In this document: piece after piece, positions 51,001 through 59,457 of the stretch | Numbering within the stretch: position 1 is the first letter of the stretch | Layout: each line of letters opens with the position of its first letter | DNA from: Macrostomum hystrix | Lineage: Eukaryota; Platyhelminthes; Macrostomidae | Reading direction: 5' to 3' | DNA: 64,000 bases | Assembly: GCA_950097015.1 (NCBI GenBank) | Contig: CATNEN010000034.1 | Location: forward strand, 5,970,501 to 6,034,500 | Position numbers and translations under genes: made by a program | Notes under the pieces: generated by a model | What the model was told of the DNA's origin: nothing | The model's database searches: none | Seen by the model: the letters and a program-made list of their open reading frames with translations, nothing else

Positions 51001-53948
51001 CCAACGGACATGCCGACGTGACAGAAATAAAACGTTATAGAAATGACAGCCACTAAAGTTCGCAATATGAGTTCGGACTGCCTGTGGTCAGATAAATGCA
51101 GTTAACTGTTATCTCACAGAGAATTTGTTCAACGTAAGGAAACAATTTTTAATTATGAAGTGATCGAAGGAACTTTTTTATTAACACATGATCTCAGTGA
51201 ATTTGTGGATTTGTAGATTTCGGATACCTTTTCACGGTATTCTACTCATGAGTAGGATGAAGCGAAATAGTATGCTACGCGATTTTGGAATATAAATATT
51301 CATCAAGGCTCCTTCCTAATTCTAGCGTAAAAAAGACATTCTATCTTTCAAATCTACCTGCCAAGTCTTCTAAACTCCTAAATCTACCTGCCCAATCTTA
51401 CAAGCTCCTAAATCTTCCTGCCGCATCTTCCAAACTACCAAATCTACGTGCTGCATCTTCCAAGCTACCGAATCCATCTGCCGCGTCCTCTAAACTACCA
51501 AATCTACCTGCCGCGTCCTCTAATCTACCAAATCTACCTGCCGCGTCCTCTAAACTACATAATCTACCTGCCGCGTCCTCTAAACTACCAAATCTACCTG
51601 CTGCGTCTTCTAAACTACCAAATCTACCTGCCGCGTCCTCTAAACTACCAAATCTACCCACCGCGTCCTCTAAACTACCAAATCTACCTGCCGCGTCCTC
51701 TAAACTAACAAATCCACCTGCCGCGTCCTCTAAACTACCAAATCTACCTGCCGCGTCTTCTAAACTACCAAATCTACCTGCCGCGTCTTCTAAACTACCA
51801 AATCTATCTACGCGTCCTCTAAACTACCAAATCTACCTGCCGCGTTCTCTAATCTACCAAATCTACCTGCCACGGCCTCTAATCTACCAAATCTGCCTGC
51901 CGCGTCCTCCAATATACCACTTCTACCCACCGCGTCCTCTAAACTACCAAATCTACGTGCCAAATCTTCCGAGCCACACGTCAAGCGAACTCGTCCCCCC
52001 GCCCTGCAATTCCAGTGGATCTCAGTGCCATTCGCCATGACCAGCAGTTACAGCAAGCCAATCCTGGAGACCGCCATCAGCCGAGTCTGGAACGGCACGG
52101 AACAATTTGGCTGGCTCGGCAAGCTGGACCCGCTGGACGGCGCGAATTATGCCGACAATCTTCTCATGCTCACCTTTGGCGGCATACCCTGGCAAGTGTA
52201 CTTTCAGCGTGTACTATCGGCTAAGTCGGCCAAGAAGGCCCAGATTCTGTCTTACGTAGCCGCATTCGGCTGTCTGCTGATGGCTGTGCCGTCAATTCTG
52301 ATCGGGGCCGTGGCCGCGTCCACAGGTAAGTCTTATTGTGCCCTTGAAATGTGTTTAACTCTTATTTAAAGGAGCTTGAACATCACTAGCCTAGTGGTTA
52401 GGGCGTCGGACTCACGACTTGAAGGTCGGGGGTTCGATTCCCGACTCCACTGAAACAATTTGTGTCCTTTAGCAAGACACCTAACTCTGCATTGCTTCAG
52501 TTCACCCAGCTGTTAAATGGGTACCAGCATCAGCTGGGATAATTGAAGGTGGGTGTGGCGTCCCCCCAGTCCATGGACTGAAGTGCTGTACGCAGCCTTC
52601 AGATGCGCCGCGCAATAGCTGCGGCTGTGCTGTCAGCTGAACATCTGACCCTATTGGGGCAGGTGTAATCAATTATTATTATTATTATGAATTGAACATC
52701 AGTTTTTACAGTATCTGTATCACTGGGCTAGAAGCTCTAGACAACCTCGACCTTTTACAGTACACGTATAAGGTATTTCCACGGCGTTATTTCAATTACC
52801 ATACATTTTTCATTTTCTGTATCTCCCAAAAATTGCACCAATCGCCATGAAAATGCAGAACACACTATGGATCACAATATGGATCCAGTTCTGATCCATA
52901 TGATAGACTTTCACGAAAATCGGTCATTCGGTTTCGGAGCAATCGGGAAGTAGGCTGTGAGTATTTGAAATACTCCCGTGGTCCCAAGGGGAAAATGGCG
53001 TGCACCATGTTAATAAAACGCATAATTTCGTTAACATTTTCTGCCAACCCTTCTCAAATAGACTGGGAAGCCACTGGATTTCTCAACAAGACCCAGAACG
53101 GCCAGTTCTCTGACAAGGACATGAAGCTGATCCTGCCGCTGGTGCTTCAGTACCTCTGCCCGCCAGCTGTCTCCTTCCTCGGCCTCGGCGTGGTCTCGGC
53201 CGCCGTGATGTCATCGGCTGACAGCTCAATCTTATCCGCAGCCTCAATGTTCGCCCGCAACGTGATGAAGCCAATCTTCTGGCAGCAGGCTACGGACCGG
53301 CAGATCATCTGGTCGATGCGGGCTGCCATCGCCGTCATCGGAGCCATCGCCTGCGTCCTAGCCATCAAGATCACCACCATCTACGGCCTGTGGTTCCTCT
53401 GCTCCGACCTGGTGTTTGTCATCCTGTTCCCGCAGCTGCTCAACGTCATCTACATAAAGAAGTCGAACACGTACGGGTCTCTGGCTGGCTACACTGTCGG
53501 TTTGTTCTGCCGCCTCACAGCCGGCGAAGCGCTGCTGTTCCTGCCGCCTCTGATTCGCTATCCGGGCTTCGTTGACGGCGACGCATTCTATCAGCGATTC
53601 CCGGTGAAGACGCTCAGCATGCTGGCCTCTCTAGCGGCCTGTGTGGGCGTCAGCTACCTCACCGACTGGCTGTTCCTGACCGGCCGGCTGCAGAAGCACC
53701 ACGACGTCTTCCGCTGCGTGGTGAACATCGCCCCGGCCGAGGTAGAAGAGTCTCAAGGTGAGATGCTGTCAATCAGCAAGCTCAACCTGAGCCCGAACTC
53801 ACGCACAGGCAAGACCTTCGAGCTCGGCGTGCCGCCAACGTCGGGTCGGTTGGCTGGCGACGGAGTCGGAGCCGGCGCTGCTGCCGAGGTCAAAGCAGAC
53901 GAACCGGCGGACGATGAAGAGAAGGCTCCTCTATCCAATCAGAACTGA
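24036..53948 (+). CDS. SLC5A7: High-affinity choline transporter (CHT1/SLC5A7), six coding exons
   Basis: Sodium-coupled choline uptake at the plasma membrane, the supply step for acetylcholine synthesis in cholinergic neurons. Coding exons: 24036-24210, 33794-33907, 34527-34682, 35117-35265, 52016-52325, 53062-53948; all GT-AG with consistent phases (1, 1, 1, 0, 1), giving 596 residues against 580 in human. Conserved stretches in order: [17 protein letters not shown] in TM1, [60 protein letters not shown], the Na-site region [19 protein letters not shown], and [15 protein letters not shown]. The C-terminal tail is acidic and cytosolic. The start is supported by [18 protein letters not shown] fitting the CHT N-terminus. 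Introns 1 (9.6 kb) and 4 (16.7 kb) are mostly tandem repeats. Identification is very secure. Confidence 0.96.
24300..29970. repeat. 23-bp minisatellite, 5.7 kb, SLC5A7 intron 1
   Basis: About 245 copies of a 23-bp unit with core GGATGGATTTGAGATGAGAT, starting about 90 nt after the donor at 24211. Variants (GAGTTGAG, GAGGTGAG, GATTGATGATGG, GTGCATAGATTTGAG) recur in ordered blocks. Because 23 is not a multiple of 3 and the unit lacks stops on the minus strand, all three minus frames stay open for kilobases (up to 1906 codons). Confidence 0.95.
29971..30419. other. Unique sequence in SLC5A7 intron 1
   Basis: About 450 bp of non-repetitive DNA between two arrays; no exon recognised. Confidence 0.5.
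30420..31690. repeat. 17-bp (8+9) minisatellite, SLC5A7 intron 1
   Basis: Tandem AATCTCCCC / AATCTCCT / AATCTTCCC units with an occasional AATCTACT and AATCTCAAATCTCC. Blocks of about 90-120 bp repeat as larger units. Confidence 0.88.
31691..33793. other. Unique 3' part of SLC5A7 intron 1
   Basis: 2.1 kb of non-repetitive sequence ending at the exon 2 acceptor (AG 33792-33793). It holds a promoter-like cluster at 32711-32790. At about 32880-32915 there is a tRNA B-box-like segment, GGTCGGGAGTTCGATTC, that resembles the SINE head at 52386. No coding exon recognised. Confidence 0.45.
32711..32790 (+). promoter_or_regulatory. Candidate internal promoter (octamer, TATA, initiator)
   Basis: ATTTGCAT (POU octamer) at 32711-32718, TATATAG at 32757-32763 and an initiator-like TTCCAGTCTT whose A is at 32786, 29 nt after the TATA start. 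Spacing is right for an RNA polymerase II core promoter inside SLC5A7 intron 1. Could drive a shorter transcript or a nested RNA; chance cannot be excluded. Confidence 0.3.
33945..34450. repeat. 21-bp minisatellite, SLC5A7 intron 2
   Basis: About 24 copies with core GCTAGCTGTTAGACAGAAGT, starting about 40 nt after the donor at 33908. It alternates with a variant, GTTACACATAAGTAG. GCTAGC and AGCT palindromes occur in each unit. Confidence 0.92.
34775..35095. repeat. 21-bp minisatellite, SLC5A7 intron 3
   Basis: About 15 copies with core ATGTTAGACAGAGATGTGTA. The first unit, TAACTGTTAGACAGAGATG, closely matches the first unit of the intron 2 array. The array ends about 20 nt before the exon 4 acceptor. 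Confidence 0.92.
35345..50455. repeat. 21/22-bp satellite-like array, 15 kb, SLC5A7 intron 4
   Basis: About 690 copies of three main unit types: TTCTGAATGATTCCATTCCC (22 bp), TTCTGAATAATCCCATTCCA (21 bp) and ATCTGAATGATCGCATTCCA (21 bp). They form higher-order blocks, including a 2395-bp tandem duplication at about 37.7-42.3 kb. A recurrent variant junction, CTAATTATAAATGATTAATT, appears twelve times, mostly in the right third. The minus strand is open in all frames over long stretches, so ORFs up to 1056 codons are artefacts. Confidence 0.96.
37700..42295. repeat. 2395-bp higher-order tandem duplication within the 15-kb array
   Basis: Variant landmarks recur at constant offset 2395: the CTAATTATAAATG junction (38617 and 41012), ATTCCTGATTC (37737 and 40132), TGATCTCTGAATGATCGC (39063 and 41458). 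Few differences are seen, for example CCCGATACTG at 39347 against CCCGATTCTG in the other copy, so the event is recent. Confidence 0.85.
50456..51339. other. Unique sequence in SLC5A7 intron 4
   Basis: About 880 bp of non-repetitive DNA between two arrays; no exon or element recognised. Confidence 0.45.
51340..51970. repeat. 30-bp minisatellite, SLC5A7 intron 4 end
   Basis: About 21 copies with core CCTCTAAACTACCAAATCTA plus CCTGCCGCGT. The array ends about 45 nt before the exon 5 acceptor (AG 52014-52015). The 30-bp period gives a false decapeptide-repeat ORF. Confidence 0.92.
52376..52701 (+). mobile_element. Complete tRNA-derived SINE with perfect target-site duplication, SLC5A7 intron 5
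   Basis: The element is 52386-52691 (306 bp), flanked by identical 10-bp copies of TTGAACATCA (52376-52385 and 52692-52701). The tRNA-like head has an A box (TAGCCTAGTGGTTAGGGCG) and a B box (GGTTCGATTCC). The middle part contains GTGTCCTTTAGCAAGACACC, which resembles the central domain of V-SINE-like and other metazoan SINEs. The tail is an ATT-repeat run. It would have been transcribed by RNA polymerase III and mobilised by a LINE partner. The intact duplication and tail suggest a fairly young insertion. A truncated relative lies at 10009-10090. Confidence 0.88.
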
Positions 53949-54302
53949 TCGAATGTTTGTACCGTGAGGATAGGATTCCCGCAAGGTTTAATGCTAAACT
54001 GAACTACCAAATGAATGGTTGTAAAAATGCATCTATTCGTTGTCACTCAATGTTTTATTTTCGTTTGCTTTAGTTTTGCAAGGCCACTTTGAAAGGAAAA
54101 AGAAATTTAAAATGAGCAAAACACAGTTTTGCATTGTTAGGATACAGAAATCAAAGCACACTTTTGTGATGAGTGCAGGTCTTTCTATTTTTTGTTGTTA
54201 GTTGCTGTAACATGCCGCTGATCTTAATAGTTAGGGTTGTGTAGTTAGAGCATTATATTTAAATTTTGAGCAAACTTAAAATGTCTATAAATTAATTTTT
54301 TA

Positions 54303-54308
54303 AATAAA
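54303..54308 (+). promoter_or_regulatory. Candidate polyadenylation signal of SLC5A7
   Basis: AATAAA about 355 nt after the stop, in AT-rich sequence followed by a T/GT-rich stretch (TTTTTTGTGTG) at about 54335. Confidence 0.45.
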
Positions 54309-54626
54309 TATAATAGCTCAGTATTTTTCTAAAGTTTTTTGTGTGAACCATCTTTCATTTTTAACATTTGTGCGCATTCTAATATTTTATTAGCTCTCGA
54401 ACTATATCAGCATAATATTAGTAGGCATACTATTTTTCATCACTTTTAATAAACTACAATATGCTTTTCTTGTTGTTTTGAAATGTGACTTTTTTGCATT
54501 CTTGGATATCATTCCATCCTGATTACATTTGTCTATAGATTTAGGCATCTTATTAAAATATAGATTAACTTTTTGTGATGAAAAAATTTTTGTGATGCAA
54601 CAATCCTGCATAATATTTTTGTTGTC

Positions 54627-54650
54627 TGACAACTGACAAATCAGTTGTCA
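54627..54650. other. Perfect inverted repeat, 10-bp arms
   Basis: TGACAACTGA (54627-54636) and TCAGTTGTCA (54641-54650) are exact reverse complements around CAAA. It lies downstream of the candidate SLC5A7 polyadenylation site. Confidence 0.65.
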
Positions 54651-55370
54651 AACTTTATTATATACATATTTAAATCAAAACCCTATTTTTGTTTATCTGT
54701 GCACCAATCTGTCACTTTATTTGCAAGATGTCGATATAAAAATGTTGTGGCTTGTAGATCAAAAAGATAAGTTTGATTTTTTTCATGTTAACAATGTGGC
54801 TGGTGTTTAGAGATATAGTGTCTAGTTTAACTATGGCCACTGAATTCATTATTTAGAAACTAAAATAATTCACGTACAATGTCAATGTCTCATTTCTTTC
54901 CTTTAAAATAAAAGTTAACGCGCTAATAGACTTTGGGATTATTAATAGCTAGGCGACAATAATGCTAAAATGATATTTTATATTTTAGGCTGGTCCAAAA
55001 TAATTTAGCTTTACCTTAAACATTGTAATTGTCATTTACCGCTAATAAAAATGGTTCCAGCCAATGATAGGCGTTAGGGGAGTGAAAACTTTCTCAACCG
55101 TGTACAGTGGAAAAGTGGTCGGATTGAATGTACATTACATTTCAAACCAGGCCCTCTAGTTAGGGGTGGGACCAGCCACTAAAAACACGACAGAAAAAAA
55201 CGAAATGTTTTTTGCCACTCAATTTCTAGCCGCGACCACCACCCTACATGCTCCACCTAGTAAGGCTATTGGATTAGAGCTGAAAAGGCACAATATTAAA
55301 TGTAAACTGTGTACAAAGGCTATTTTTAGCCACAGCCAAACATCCGATTAAACTCCACAACGATGAAAAC

Positions 55371-55378
55371 ACATAAAA
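55371..55378 (+). promoter_or_regulatory. TATA-like box of the secreted-protein gene
   Basis: CATAAAAG-type box (ACATAAAAGA) about 85 nt before the first ATG; start of transcription would be near 55400. Confidence 0.35.
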
Positions 55379-55456
55379 GACCAATCTCGTTCGTCTCCTG
55401 ATCAAAATCAAAACTGCGAACAATAATAACGGAAACCAAAACTAACTGTAACATCG

Positions 55457-56788
55457 ATGAAGCTTCTCAACGTGAAGTTCAAAATGGCGTCACAGAGCTT
55501 GCTACTGCTGCTGATGTGCCTCGATGGGATGTCATCGGCAAACTTGAACTTCCTGTGGCAACCCCTGCAAGACGCACCTAACTGGCAGGCAGCATTGGGT
55601 GGAAGCTCCAAACTGACATTCGGCTTCGACACCATCTGGAACCGGGGACAGTCGCCTGCTCAGCTGACGCCCATCTTCTCCAGTGTGTCGCAGTCGTTAA
55701 AGTCGGAAAACAAGCAGAGCCGCACGGAGGAGACGCTCCAGCAGGTGCGCAAGACCGCTAAGAGTGTCGAATGGAATCACGGCTTCCAGAACGACGGTCA
55801 GGGCGGTGTGAAGCAGGTCGACTCGGTCGCAACCAACGAGAAGACGGCGGAGCGCAGTGCCAAGGAGCTGAAGGCTAGCGAGTCCGGGGACAGCGCCCAG
55901 CGTGACCAGCATCTCACTCAGGTCAATGGCCGGACTGTTCTCAGCTCGGATACCGGCAAGCAGAGCAGCTTCAGCAACAGCGGTCACGTGGCTAACCGAA
56001 CTGAATTCTCCAGCGAGTCCAGCTCCGTTGACAATAGGCAGGCGAAGGCCTTCCTGCCTCCGCCGCCGCCCGCCCTGGCCACGTGCCTGTCGCGAACCCG
56101 CACAACCCTGTTCCTTCTGGTGCACACCTCTTCGGACGCCGGCAGCCTCGGCCGACTGCTGGCCTTCCTCGACGCCTTCCTGGACCGCCTGGCTCCGTCG
56201 CGAGTCATCGTCTTCTTCTTCAATCGTCGTGTTCTTGACGTTGTCGACGAAGCTGAGGCGGCATTGTCGGCAGCCGAGACCATCGTGGCGATGCGCCGTC
56301 GCCTGGCCGCCGCTGTGCGTAGCCTTCACAGCCAGCTGGCTGACGAGTGCAACCTGCCCGAGGCTGCCGCGGCCGCTGAACGTCTCCGTCGCCGTCTGCG
56401 CATAACGACGCCCTGCTCGCTGATCATCCTGACGCCGGCCGGTCCAGGCATTCGGGTCGACGAGCGCGCCCTGACTGAGGCCGTCTCCGTGGCGGAGGCG
56501 GCTAGGCAAGCCTTTGACCAGCTGATGGCGGTAGTCGGCGACGGTCGCGACCTGGAGCCACGTGCCGCCGACATGCTGCGCCTGTTTGCCCAGGGCGGCT
56601 CGCTTGTGCCGCTGGACTTCGGCGGCGGAGAGCGAGTTGACGCAGCCTCCGCTGACGCTCTGGGTCGTCGCGTCTGCGACGCTATCGAAGCTGGCGGCCG
56701 GTCGCCATTCGACAGGTTCAAGGATCGGGACCAGCAGCCGCCTCCGCGCGGATTCCCACCGGTGGAAGACCGCTGGACGAGGGACTAA
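55457..56788 (+). CDS. Secreted protein with degenerate von Willebrand factor A-like domain (intronless)
   Basis: 443 residues, no intron. Residues 10-28 (MASQSLLLLLMCLDGMSSA) form a signal peptide. The second Met (codon 10, at 55484, ATGG context) is as good a start as the first. Residues 30-200 are a hydrophilic Ser/Lys/Glu/Gln-rich region, then a Pro-rich hinge (PPPPP, 201-205). Residues 214-411 look like a vWA fold: a first strand LFLLVHTSSDAGS and amphipathic helix, a second strand RVIVFFF, a long helical part, strand CSLIILTPAGPG, and a final VPLDF ... LGRRVCDAI helix. The metal-site DxSxS is not conserved (HTSSD), so ordinary MIDAS metal binding is unlikely. Coding is GC-rich with biased codons, which supports a real gene. 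Function unknown; extracellular adhesion or matrix role is only a guess. Confidence 0.75.
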   Translation: MKLLNVKFKMASQSLLLLLMCLDGMSSANLNFLWQPLQDAPNWQAALGGSSKLTFGFDTIWNRGQSPAQLTPIFSSVSQSLKSENKQSRTEETLQQVRKTAKSVEWNHGFQNDGQGGVKQVDSVATNEKTAERSAKELKASESGDSAQRDQHLTQVNGRTVLSSDTGKQSSFSNSGHVANRTEFSSESSSVDNRQAKAFLPPPPPALATCLSRTRTTLFLLVHTSSDAGSLGRLLAFLDAFLDRLAPSRVIVFFFNRRVLDVVDEAEAALSAAETIVAMRRRLAAAVRSLHSQLADECNLPEAAAAAERLRRRLRITTPCSLIILTPAGPGIRVDERALTEAVSVAEAARQAFDQLMAVVGDGRDLEPRAADMLRLFAQGGSLVPLDFGGGERVDAASADALGRRVCDAIEAGGRSPFDRFKDRDQQPPPRGFPPVEDRWTRD

Positions 56789-56792
56789 TAAA
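56787..56792 (+). promoter_or_regulatory. AATAAA overlapping the stop codon
   Basis: The last two bases of the TAA stop (56786-56788) are the first two of AATAAA, with a T-rich run (GATTTTTTTTC) about 20 nt downstream. If used, the 3' UTR would be only about 20-30 nt. Confidence 0.45.
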
Positions 56793-57204
56793 AATTATTG
56801 CTTACTTTTATGATTTTTTTTCAATCAAGTTTTAATAATTCAAATTCGCGCCATAAAGGAATAACAAACTTTTTGTAAGACCTAACATACGCATGGCTGA
56901 AAATATTTTTCCAGCCGTCCTTTGTATTAGTTAGTAATTTTTAAATAATAAAAAAAAATTAATTATTAAAATACAACATACTTCATGTACTACTGCATTC
57001 TACTATGAAGCTAAAGTGAAAAGATATACTTATTTGAAATATTTATATACTCATAAATAAAAAACTTACATTTCCATTCATGGTTTAAAAAGCTTTATCA
57101 TTTCAATATGATTTTCTTATGCTGTAGCCAACGAGTTAGCTTATGAGCTCTAGATGAAGTCGTCACCTTGACGGCAAGAATTTACCTGTCCTGTAAACTA
57201 AACT
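56793..57204. other. AT-rich intergenic spacer
   Basis: Nothing recognised. Confidence 0.4.
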
Positions 57205-57371
57205 TACCTGTTAACTAACTAACTAACTAACTAATTAACAAACTAACTAACTAACTAACAAACTAACTAACTAACTAACAAGCAAACAAACAAACAAACA
57301 AACAAACAAACAAACAAACAAACAAACAAACAAACAAACAACCAAACAAACAAACAAACAAACAAACAAAC

Positions 57372-57420
<49 letters not shown>

Positions 57421-57467
57421 GACTAACAAACTAACTAACTGACTAACTAACAAACAAACAAACAAAC

Positions 57468-57527
<60 letters not shown>

Positions 57528-57540
57528 AAACTAACTAACT
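57205..57540. repeat. Tetranucleotide microsatellite (AACT)n/(AACA)n
   Basis: Uninterrupted blocks of AACT and AACA alternate over about 335 bp; a slippage-prone site. Confidence 0.95.
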
Positions 57541-58889
57541 GGTTGGATTGAAATCAACATCGTCAGTTATTCAGCACAATGGATAACTCCATTCACAGAC
57601 TAGTGAAAGATATTTGGAGGCAATTGCAGATGCTTCTTATTGCAGTGTGCTTGAAGCACATATTGTGCCGACACAAATTTTTGTGCATCTCTCACAGCGA
57701 TGCAGAGAACTGTAAATGAATTAATCAATCACTGACTCCCAGAGCGAGATGGGACACATCTAGACTGCCTTCATTCACCTCCGATTCCCCAGAGTACATG
57801 GCACCCGTATCTGAGGCTCTGTTAGGCTCGGGATTCTTCATCAGCGGGGAATAAAATAAGTTCCTCGGCACGCATCATAAATCCCATTTTGCAAATAGGT
57901 CCACTGGATGCCAACTCTTAGTTAATGCAAAATATGTCACAGCCTCCGACTATATAGGGAAATTTTATCGGCCGCAGCGGCCCTTGGACTTGCTTGGGAA
58001 TTATTAGTTTTCTCCCAAATCTCTTCCCCTTGGTTTGGACCAAGACCCTAGAGGTGATGGCGGGCCTGCCTGTATTACTTGGTCGCTTGGGAGTCGTACA
58101 GTTTGAGAATGGGATCATTCTTTCTCTCCTGTTTGTGGTCGATAGCTGGCACATGTTCAGTTCCAGGGGAATCGGCGCGCGCATGCAGTTCGGTTACCGG
58201 GGCTGAAGCCTGCCAGCCACCCCACTCCGACGCAGATGTGTACTTTTTCGTGCCACTTTCTCATTTTTACGACTTATTCGTCACACTCAACTCGCATTAA
58301 TACGGGCAGATTTTATCAAGATTTCTGACTTTGGCAACGGAAGTTCGAAATGGTAACGCGTTTGCCTCTCGCAACGAGGTCCCTGAGTTCGATTCCGCGG
58401 CGAGGCCACATTCATTTTGAGGGCGCAGCCGCGGAGAGAAGGCTGAGTGGCTTGATGTGAAAAAGGAGTTAAGAAATTTCTTCAAAGTTGATTTAAGCCA
58501 GACTGCAGCACAAACAGGAAGTTGGACACCCCGAGTCTGTCAGAGCCTTATCTTAGAGTAGCTTTTAAGAGCTTCAATCCGGAAAAGCACCCGGAGATAG
58601 AAGGACTCACTTTTAAGAACATTCGCTTGCCTTCCGAGCAGGATAAGTTTGTGCGAGTATTGGGGATTGAACACAACAGACGGGCGTTGACCGCGTGGGA
58701 ATATGAAGTGGCCTAGAACCGATATCGATTCATGCAGCCAGCTCTGCATGAGAAAAGAAAGAAAAAAAATACTAAAAACTTTTGAGTTAGGACTGGAGCG
58801 CCTATACATGCAGTGCAGAAGCATTCAATAGTTAGCTAAATGTGCTCACTACGAAACTTCATAATATTAACGCGTTCACAAGCTCGAAT
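57541..58889. other. Intergenic sequence upstream of the GPCR gene
   Basis: Unique sequence without a recognised gene. It contains a tRNA-like Pol III box pair at 58340-58412 and only short unsupported ORFs. Confidence 0.4.
58340..58412 (+). other. tRNA-like sequence (degenerate; possible SINE head or tRNA relic)
   Basis: TGGTAACGCGTTTGCCTC resembles a tRNA A-box/D-arm region, and GAGTTCGATTCC is a good B box. An anticodon-like stem GCCTC/GAGGT encloses a 7-nt loop. Acceptor and T-stem pairing are poor and U33 is missing, so it is not called a functional tRNA. Confidence 0.4.
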
Positions 58890-59113
58890 TCACATATTCA
58901 CATACATTCACATACATTCACATAATAAAACACAAGCACACATTCTCACACTCACATATTCACGCACTCACATATTCACACACTCACATATTCACACAAT
59001 CACATATTCACACAATCACATATTCACACACTCACATATTCACACAATCACATATTCAGACAATCACATATTCACACAATCACATATTCACTCACTCACA
59101 TATTCACACAGGC
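58890..59113. repeat. 16/12-bp CA-rich minisatellite
   Basis: Tandem CACATATTCACACAAT units (TCACATATTCACAC core), about 14 copies, upstream of the GPCR gene. Confidence 0.85.
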
Positions 59114-59187
59114 AGCACACCCATTGTCGAAGTGCGCACTCGAGACATAAGCGAACGAACCTGGATAATTTGTAATTGAATTTAACG

Positions 59188-59361
59188 GTGAGTGCAGGAA
59201 GGGACGAGTAGCGGAGAAATGAGAAGAAGGCAAGCAGTTGTACGTACAACGGATGCGGTCAGGAAAAAGAAGCGGGCTTGTCGAAAAGCTGAAGCAGATT
59301 TTTTACGGTAGTCAAATATATATTTTTTTCTTCGACTCTTAAAGTATTTCGCATTCTCCAG
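59188..59361 (+). other. Candidate 5' UTR intron of the GPCR gene
   Basis: Donor ACG/GTGAGT at 59188 and acceptor CGCATTCTCCAG ending at 59361 bound a 174-nt interval about 100 nt before the GPCR start. Inferred from splice signals only. Confidence 0.35.
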
Positions 59362-59457
59362 TCCTCCTTGGTGTGTGTCAGGCAGCATACTTGCAACTGA
59401 TGCAGGCTGAGGGCCAATCAGAATCCAGCAAGCACAAACAGCCAATCAGCGAAGCGC

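Larger units (their letters stand above)
53949..55370. other. SLC5A7 3' UTR and AT-rich intergenic spacer
   Basis: AATAAA at 54303-54308 fits a 3' UTR of about 370 nt. A hairpin lies at 54627-54650. No gene recognised. Confidence 0.5.

Noticed and set aside
52386-52460. Functional tRNA gene
   Set aside because: It is the head of a 306-bp element with an ATT tail and target-site duplication; it lacks proper acceptor-stem pairing.
53083-53380. Minus-strand ORFs opposite SLC5A7 exon 6
   Set aside because: Shadows of a GC-rich coding exon.
58522-58716. 64-codon ORF upstream of the GPCR gene
   Set aside because: No domain, no signals and short length; expected by chance.
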